From contig OY783196.1 of the NCBI GenBank assembly GCA_963678675.1, forward strand, positions 30,296,827 to 30,360,826: a stretch of 64,000 bases of DNA, given 5' to 3'. The position numbers were made by a program, and so were the translations under genes. The notes beneath the pieces are model-generated. The model had not been told where the DNA came from. It worked only from the letters and a program-made list of their open reading frames with translations, and did not search any database. This DNA is from Xiphydria camelus (taxonomy: Eukaryota > Arthropoda > Insecta > Hymenoptera > Xiphydriidae). Below are positions 57,646-64,000 of the stretch, piece after piece (position 1 is the first letter of the stretch; every line of letters starts with the position of its first letter).

Positions 57646-58439
57646 AATAATTTTCCACCCGAGCTTCTACTCATTTTTTCTACGTACAAGACACGTACGA
57701 GTAGACACAAAGGACTCGAATTCGCCGAAAGTGTCGCGCAGACGCGGCGCGTCCGTCGCTTCCACTCGGCGCGCAGGAGCCATCCGTTCCGCGGCGTAAC
57801 AAGATTCACCTCCGCGAACGACTGCGCTCCGACGTTCCCGGAACAACGATCCGCCCTTCCCGGAGCGCGGTCGCGAACGATATACCAGGAAGTCACCGGC
57901 GCGATTGCGATATCGCGGCGCTACCGATCGCGTCGCGTCGTTAGGCGCGCGCGCGTATACGGGCGAGAGTTAATAAGTCGAAGTCCTCGAGCGCTCGTTA
58001 CGCGCGGAGGACGACGGCCGGGTGTGCAGGATTTTCCCGCAGCGGCGCCCGAGTTGAAAAGCGTTCAAGGCCCCGGCGCGCGCGACGGCGTTTATCCTCC
58101 ACCGCGGCAAAAGACTCGAATTCCCATCCCGGCGAGGAGCGACATCGATCACGCGCGCCATGCGCGCCAGTCTTTTCCGTGTCGCCCGCGTGTAACTGTA
58201 GCGCCGCGCGTCGAGTCTTTATTATTCGAGGAGGAGATATCCTCTATTCAATTCCCCCGTTCTCTTTATCCTCTCCTATCCAATGTATATATCGCTGCGC
58301 GCGGAGCGTTGCGCAGACGCTATCGTTATTAATGCCGTTCTTACAGGTATATATATCTATAGATACGCAAGTGTAGAGCTTGGAGGGTTCACTGGCGAAA
58401 AGATTCGCATTTGCGGTGGGTGATCCGCGATTGTCCGTG
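57646..58439. other. Noncoding CpG-rich stretch
   Basis: No gene recognised. Confidence 0.5.
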
Positions 58440-58639
58440 CACTGAGAAAAAAAAAAGATTAGAAATTATTCGGTTAGAAAGATAATCTGAGTACGAAAGG
58501 TAAAATAGATCAAGAATTATCCTTCCAGGGTTTATAAAATTGAACCTTCTTTAGGATAATTTTTGATCTATTTGATCTTTCGTAGGTACTCAGATTATCC
58601 TTCTAAGAGAATGATTTTTTATCTTTTTTTTTCTCAGTG
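58440..58639. repeat. MITE with CACTGAGAAAA termini
   Basis: 200 bp. CACTGAGAAAAAAAAAAGAT is mirrored by ATCTTTTTTTTTCTCAGTG. The inner arms (GATAATCTGAGTACGAAAG / CTTTCGTAGGTACTCAGATTA-like) pair as well, giving an almost complete hairpin. Confidence 0.8.
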
Positions 58640-59878
58640 TGCCAATGATCTACATCTCGTTATCCGCATCGCGCTCGGGAGAAGTAGGAAATTGATTCGC
58701 GATCGATGCGGGCATCGATAACCACCGAAGCGGTAATAATTCGGGGTCGATCAATTTTCTCGATTTTTCTCCTTTTTCCTCTTACGAGGCATGCATACCT
58801 TTCAGCGCGGATTCGCATGGATGTGCGAGAACGACTCATTTCCCTTTGTCCGTACGTATGTATACGCGCGCGCGCGGGAGTGTCCGTTCCACCGAAGAAC
58901 GGTATCCGCGGATGCAACGAGCGCGGGACGCGCACAATGCCGGCGCGCGCGCGCGCGCAACATCGGCTCGGTAAAAAAGCCCATCGGCGCATAATGGAAA
59001 CGTTATTGGCGGCGCGGTCAGATACGTCCTACTTGTCGAGGTGCAATTCGTTCTATCCGACCGTCTCCGCGCGCGCGGTTTGCGCTCACGAAGCAATCAC
59101 ATTCCAACGGGATCTCGAATCGTTACTCTATAAGCGGAGTCGGCGCACGGCCACGTATATCGCCGGGCGCAGTGCATCGCGCGAGAACTTCCTCCCGCGT
59201 GTGATCCGCTTTAGTCCTTTGGCCCGGCGCGGCGGTGCATCGCCGTGCATTAGCCGCGCGCGACTGGCTCTCGCCCGACTTTCTCGCGGGGAAAAGGAAG
59301 GGCGACCGCGCCGGTTACAGGATGCATGCGAATTTAAACGGCGCGCGGATCACGATTTCTCAGTCCCGACGGATGCGCGCGCGCGCGGGGAATCGATATC
59401 TCCGCGGGTGGAGCTGCACGGTTCGGTTACGCCGCCCGCGCGCCGCCGAGTCGTCGATGCTTCCCGGGGGTTCGAAATTGTGTTGGGTGTTTCTTTCTCT
59501 TGTCTGCGTCCGCGGGGAAAGGCGGCCGTGTTATTTCGCCGAGATGATATCCTCGCGATAATCTTCGCGAATGACGGTACTGCTCGCGCTGAGACAAAAG
59601 CACGCGCGTACGCGTACCTATAAAGCCGTTCGCCAGTGGCGAGTCGCTCGGAGCTGTGGCCGGTCTTTATTCAGAATTACTACTGCTCCGTTTGTGAACG
59701 GGCCGACCGACGCGACGTGCGAATAGTACGCGTGCGCGCTTCGGCGCGCGGAACGAATTTCCGAACGCGACTTTCGGTGACGAAAGAATACAAACGAGGA
59801 GCTTTTTTGCGGTAGAAGTGAGACACGGCGGACCCCTCGTTTTCGTTGCTCCGCGATCAGCGCGAGGAGAAAAGGTAG
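58640..59878. other. Noncoding CpG-rich stretch
   Basis: The longest open frame of the window (305 codons, 58706-59623) lies here. Its translation is Arg/Ala/Ser-rich without domain, signal peptide or repeat structure, as expected by chance in stop-poor CpG-rich DNA. Confidence 0.5.
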
Positions 59879-59884
59879 AAAAAA
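59879..59884 (-). terminator. RNA polymerase III terminator of tRNA-Gln
   Basis: Six T residues on the minus strand (AAAAAA on +), starting seven bases beyond the tRNA 3' end. Confidence 0.8.
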
Positions 59885-59890
59885 TTTACA

Positions 59891-59962
59891 AGGTCCCACC
59901 GAGATTTGAACTCGGATCGCTGGATTCAGAGTCCAGAGTGCTAACCATTACACCATGGGACC
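59891..59962 (-). tRNA. tRNA-Gln (anticodon CTG)
   Basis: Read on the minus strand, the 72-nt sequence starts GGTCCCATGGTGTAATGGTT and ends TGGGACCT. The acceptor stem GGTCCCA pairs with TGGGACC. The anticodon stem CTGGA/TCCAG encloses the loop CTCTGAA, giving anticodon CTG, which reads CAG (Gln). The T arm contains GTTCAAATC, the internal B box, and the D arm TGGTGTAATGG, the A box. There is no intron. CCA is not encoded, as expected for a eukaryotic nuclear tRNA. All stems pair, so it appears functional. Confidence 0.95.
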
Positions 59963-60405
59963 CTTGTGATTTTCCTTCGACACGAAAAATTCTTACGGTG
60001 CCTCCCCGCGATGAAAATGTGTTTAGATTTCCGAATTACTATTTCTGTATCGCCGACTCGACGCGCTCGGAGTACGGCGATAATCGCTGGGAATAAGACG
60101 CGAGAAAAAAAACGCCAGAGCCTCGGAGTGGTAATATACCCAAGCCGAGCGGCGAGAGCGGAATTAACAGCCGACTTGTCATAACGGACAACGATAGGCA
60201 ACCCGAGAACCGAGCTTGTACTGCGCGAGCGGCTCCCCGTGACGAATTTCCTACGTCGACTCTCTTCCGCCGAGACTCCGCGCGTGAATGACGCATGCAA
60301 ATGAGCACGCACACGCGCTCCACCCGTTCGAGATCGCGCGATTCCCTCAAATTGGCGCGTAAGCGAGAACGCGTGTGTAGGATGACAGAGGTACTTTCGC
60401 GCGTC

Positions 60406-60799
60406 TTAACCCTTATTTGCCATACTTCTATAGAATCGCGTACTTGCCACACTGGGGTTGATTTATACCCCAGCGAGAAAAATTGCTATAACAAACGAAT
60501 TATTGCGTATTTGTACTTGAAATTTTTATCAGCTCTTCTTAAGAGCGTACTTTAAGAGACCGTGTAACTTGTATAGCCAGAACTTAAAATTAAGTATGCG
60601 AAACAAATAAAATATAAAAGTTACACGGTCTTTCAAAGTACGCTCTTAAGAAGAGCTGATACAATTGTCAAGTACAAATATGCAATAATTAATTTTTTAT
60701 AACAATTCTTCTCGCTGGGGTGTAAATCAACCCCAGTGTGGCAAGTACGAATTTTACCATGGGATTGTTTCGAACCCCAGTGTGGCAAGTAAGGGTTAA
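60406..60799. mobile_element. TTAA-flanked foldback MITE, family F
   Basis: 386 bp between TTAA sites (60406-60409 and 60796-60799). The ends CCCTTATTTGCCATACT and GTGTGGCAAGTAAGGG are inverted, and CACACTGGGGTTGATTTA is mirrored by TAAATCAACCCCAGTGTG. Long inner arms (AGCTCTTCTTAAGAGCGTAC and GTACGCTCTTAAGAAGAGCT; GAGACCGTGTAACTT and AAGTTACACGGTCTT) make most of it a hairpin. TTAA plus CCCTT ends suggest the piggyBac type. Confidence 0.8.
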
Positions 60800-63700
60800 T
60801 TCGGTTTTTCGAGATATATTTATTATATTCGAAATTAAGTCACTCACTGTGCTGGATTATATTGTTTCTTTTCACTTCAATGTCGCTAGCCTTTCGAGAG
60901 TTATAATATCGCGATGAGAGAGAACCGTTATTTCATTCCCCGTTGGCCCAATAGATTTATGAATTGCTCTGAGAAAATTTACGAGATTTAAACGCAGTCG
61001 TACTTGGATTTTAATACGAATCATCGATGCCACTTTTCCAGGAAAAAGTACAGTGAGATAAAATAAACATCTCTGCTGCCGGTTTTGTTATAAAGATGAG
61101 AGGTATTTTTTTGCTCTGCGGCGAGATAATTATTTCGTCGTATTAAAATAAATAGATTCACTCACCAGCCCGACAAAACCCATCAGCGTCGCCCTAACGA
61201 AGACTTTCTCGCTTGCACCGTTCGTTGCTCCCCGATAAATCATCGAAGACCGCCTCCCGCTCTAAAAAAATCCTTCCAACCCTCTCTACATCCTCGCGCA
61301 GCCAAGCCGACGAGACGAAAGAAAGAATATTACCCAACGAGAAAAGGTTAATCCGCCGATCGTACTTTCGCCAATTACAAAAGGCGACGAATGCAGCGAT
61401 CGCTTCGGACATCATTTCCGCGATCGCGAGCTCCCGCCGCGCGCGCGGAATTCCGTCGAGGGGGAGGGCGATCGAGCAAAGAACATTACGAAACGAAGAA
61501 AGGTTAGTCCAGTCGTTACTCGAGTACCTATATACACGCGTTTTTACCAATTGCAAAAGTAATCACCGAGAGGAGAAGTATAGCGTAACGCGTCTCGATC
61601 GACTCTATCGAATCCTCGGAGCGAACGTCGAGAGAGATAACAGATCCGGAGAAATTGATTAAACTGTCCGCCTTTGCTGCCTTCAACTCGCGGTGTCTTA
61701 CACGCAACCGTGATAAATTGTCAACCAAAAAGAGACGTTCCGACGGCGAACGGATATTTCCCTCGCGATCCGTATAGGTGGTACGCGCGCGAGTCACCCG
61801 CTCAACCAGGGGGAGAGATGTAACGGTAACAGACTACCGAAAGTCGTCGTCGCCGCGCCGGCCACTATCGAAGCGGAGCGCCGGCGCGCGCCTTCGGCCA
61901 CTTTCGCTACGCGCGGGAAAAATACAATAACTCACCGATACCTCCGCGCGTACGATATACCGAATGGCAGACGTGGAGTGACTGCGCTTCGCTCAGAGGA
62001 GCACAATAAGCCGCGGTTGTGTAATTCCTTTATTTGGTTCAACCGAGCGAGCACCTCGGTTCGTTTGCAACCGACGTCCGGGATTAACTGACGATAGCTG
62101 CTGGCGGAGGAGGATGAGTGATCGCTCGAGCAGAGCGAAAGCGGAGGTTTACGATAATTTACAAGATCACCGTCTTCCGTCTTCGATCCTTATCGGTCGA
62201 TAAGAAAAAATCCCGTCGCGACAACACGTCTCGATACAAATATTGAAAAGTAAACCGCGATCGTGAGATAAAGAATTGCGAGGATGAATTTCTCTTCTCT
62301 CGTATCGGATATCATTGCGATAAGAAGTCATCTGGATCCGATAACGGTGTGACTGGGCTACCGTGGCGAAAAATCATAACGATTTGACTCAAATATTCCG
62401 AGACTCCGTCGGACGGAACGCGAGGAGGAAAGGAAATGCAATTAAACCGACCCGGCGTCGATCGACGGTGCTTAATTATTGTACCGTCGGATCGACAGGC
62501 GGCGGCTACCGCTCTCGATCGCACGGCGATTAATCGTCGGGTTTTCCAACGAGCTAATTGCAACTCGCACGCGCGTTTTGCCTGCGTACGCGCGCTGCAG
62601 CGGCGCCTGCAGTGCCGCGCGGAACTCGACGCGTTGGTTCCAACCCCTTTTGTTGGGCGCGCGCCGCGCCGGTCGCTGGATTACGAAACGCAGCGATTTA
62701 TGCGGTCAGGCCGGTTATTAGTTTATGGTTTACGAGGCCCATTTGTCCGGCGCGTATCGCGAGGCGTTGTACGCGGTGAGTAGCGTCTGATCGGCGCGCG
62801 GACCGATATTTGGTTATCGCCCGGAGGGAACCGGTGCCGCTGGTCGACGGTAGCCATAAACGCGTGTAGACACGACGTCGAGCGATCCAGATTTGGCTCT
62901 CGATGAAGATCTGTCTCTCCGACAATCTCGCACGGTCGATCGAATATCGATCGAGTGTTCGCGCGGCGCGGCTCGTTTTTGTCAGCTTTTCGGTAGATTC
63001 GGCGCGTGAGGGAATTTAATCTCCACGGGGATAACGAGGCCGATCTGTTGCTGGTTCTTGTTTTCGTGTCGGATACGATCGTATGATGAAGTGTGGATAA
63101 ATGAAAGCAGGGGAAAGTGTTTGATCGAATTTATTTGATCGGTCAAAGTGACCGTATTTTTTTTTTCACTGTAATCAACAGTACACTCGCGTCATCTTCG
63201 TGAGTTTTGTACGCGTTTTCGCGAGGAGGTCGTACGGCTTCGACCGTAAAAAGTGCATCAGCGCACAGCGAGTTCAGTAACCCTTCCTTCACCAGAACGC
63301 CGGACGCGTGATTGATGAAGGGTGGGCCGCTATCCACCGGGTTTATAGAGCCCAACGAAAACGGCCCGCCCGAGGGATGATAACCACGTGTGGTAACGGG
63401 CGCTGACCCGGGGCCCGTCGGGTCGGTGCGCGGTAATGACGGGTTGCTTAAGTGGAATAAAATGCATTTCTTACGTGTGAAAATGAAAAAGGAGCGTCGG
63501 TTGTGTACGGCGAGTATCCGGTGTCGCCTTTCTCGCCTCCCATTAGCGCTGCGCTTACAAAATTCGGTCGGACTTTGAGAAGCTTCTGATTCTTTGATGA
63601 TTTTGGGTAGGTAGTTGCCACGACGTTTTGCCAAAAATTGAAATCTCTGGAATCGAGCGCTCGACCGCACTGATTACGAAAAGCATGATTATTTAGGTCC

Positions 63701-64000
63701 ATATCTCAAAAGAAATATAAGATATCGACGACTTTGTGTATACGAGAAATTCCATTTTTTCACAAAAAAAGCATCAATAACTCGGTATTCGTTTGAGATT
63801 TCCTCAATAAATCGGCGATTTTCGGAATCACCGTAAAAAAAATGATTTTCGTAGAAATATCAAAGGGTATCCTTCGAATTTTGACAAAAATCGAAATTGC
63901 TGTTTCAACGAGAGCAAAATAATAGCTCTCTCTGCGTAACAAGGAAGCAAAGAATATCGAGCGAATGCCGAATCGTGTTGTCGAATTATTATCATTTGCG
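60800..64000. other. Noncoding stretch to window end
   Basis: No gene recognised. Two related segments near 61319-61386 and 61478-61561 share AAAGAA(T/C)ATTAC, GAAAGGTTA(A/G)TCC and CCAATT(A/G)CAAAAG and may be an old duplication. The last about 350 bp (63650-64000) are AT-rich and may be a repeat cut by the window edge. The 175-codon minus frame at 63143-63670 has no domain. Confidence 0.5.

Noticed and set aside
58706..59623. 305-codon open frame, + strand
   Set aside because: Arg/Ala/Ser-rich translation without domains, in CpG-rich DNA with few stops, and overlapped by other long frames on both strands.
61319..61561. Possible internal duplication coding for a repeat protein (149-codon frame at 61213-61662)
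   Set aside because: The similarity is at DNA level and short; the two units fall in different contexts of the frame and no domain is visible.
63143..63670. 175-codon minus-strand frame with Pro/Gly/Ser-rich middle
   Set aside because: Looked less random at first, but there is no family I recognise, no splice-supported context and basic low-complexity ends.

Overview
The window is insect nuclear DNA, most probably from a hymenopteran (ant or wasp). The evidence is six recognisable coding units of the secreted C-type lectin family usually named 'hemolymph lipopolysaccharide-binding protein-like', short GT-AG introns, one eukaryotic tRNA, many short palindromic DNA-transposon derivatives, and a background very rich in undepleted CpG (runs of CGCG throughout). 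Species level is inference only.

Layout. 1-27.4 kb: no supportable gene; CpG-rich noncoding DNA punctuated by AT-rich MITE-like insertions, several of them nested. 27.4-44 kb: a C-type lectin (CTLD) cluster, all on the + strand. In order: CTL1 (27455-28588), CTL2 (29415-30245), CTL3 (30819-31542), CTL4 (32280-33026), a 7.5-kb gap full of small transposons, CTL5 (40589-41864, two tandem CTLDs), a 1.3-kb giant palindrome, and CTL6 (43191-43891, lacking any visible start or signal peptide). 44-64 kb: again noncoding and repeat-rich, with a single tRNA-Gln(CTG) at 59891-59962 on the minus strand.

The lectins share one architecture: signal peptide, variable linker, then one CTLD split by a phase-0 intron after the conserved E-A-E (or similar) helix. 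CTL2, 3, 4 and 6 keep a QPN plus N-D calcium/sugar-site signature. CTL1 and both domains of CTL5 have lost it. CTL1-5 have a stereotyped core promoter; in CTL2-5 a TATAAA box starts exactly 33 bp before the A of a CAGTC initiator, which suggests co-regulated, abundantly transcribed secreted products, probably for hemolymph microbial recognition or venom/salivary use.

Most notable observations: (1) a near-perfect palindromic transposon of about 1.29 kb lies exactly at the 5' edge of CTL6 and seems to have cost it its promoter and signal peptide; the same palindrome sits in the 3' end of CTL5 and could yield hairpin RNA. (2) The introns of CTL2 and CTL4 are multiples of three and stop-free, so unspliced RNA would still encode a full-length protein with an insert. 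(3) There is a large population of TTAA-flanked (piggyBac-type) non-autonomous elements, at least seven families in 64 kb. (4) There are repeated nested insertions of one palindromic element into another. Outside the lectins and the tRNA, none of the long open frames looks like a real protein.
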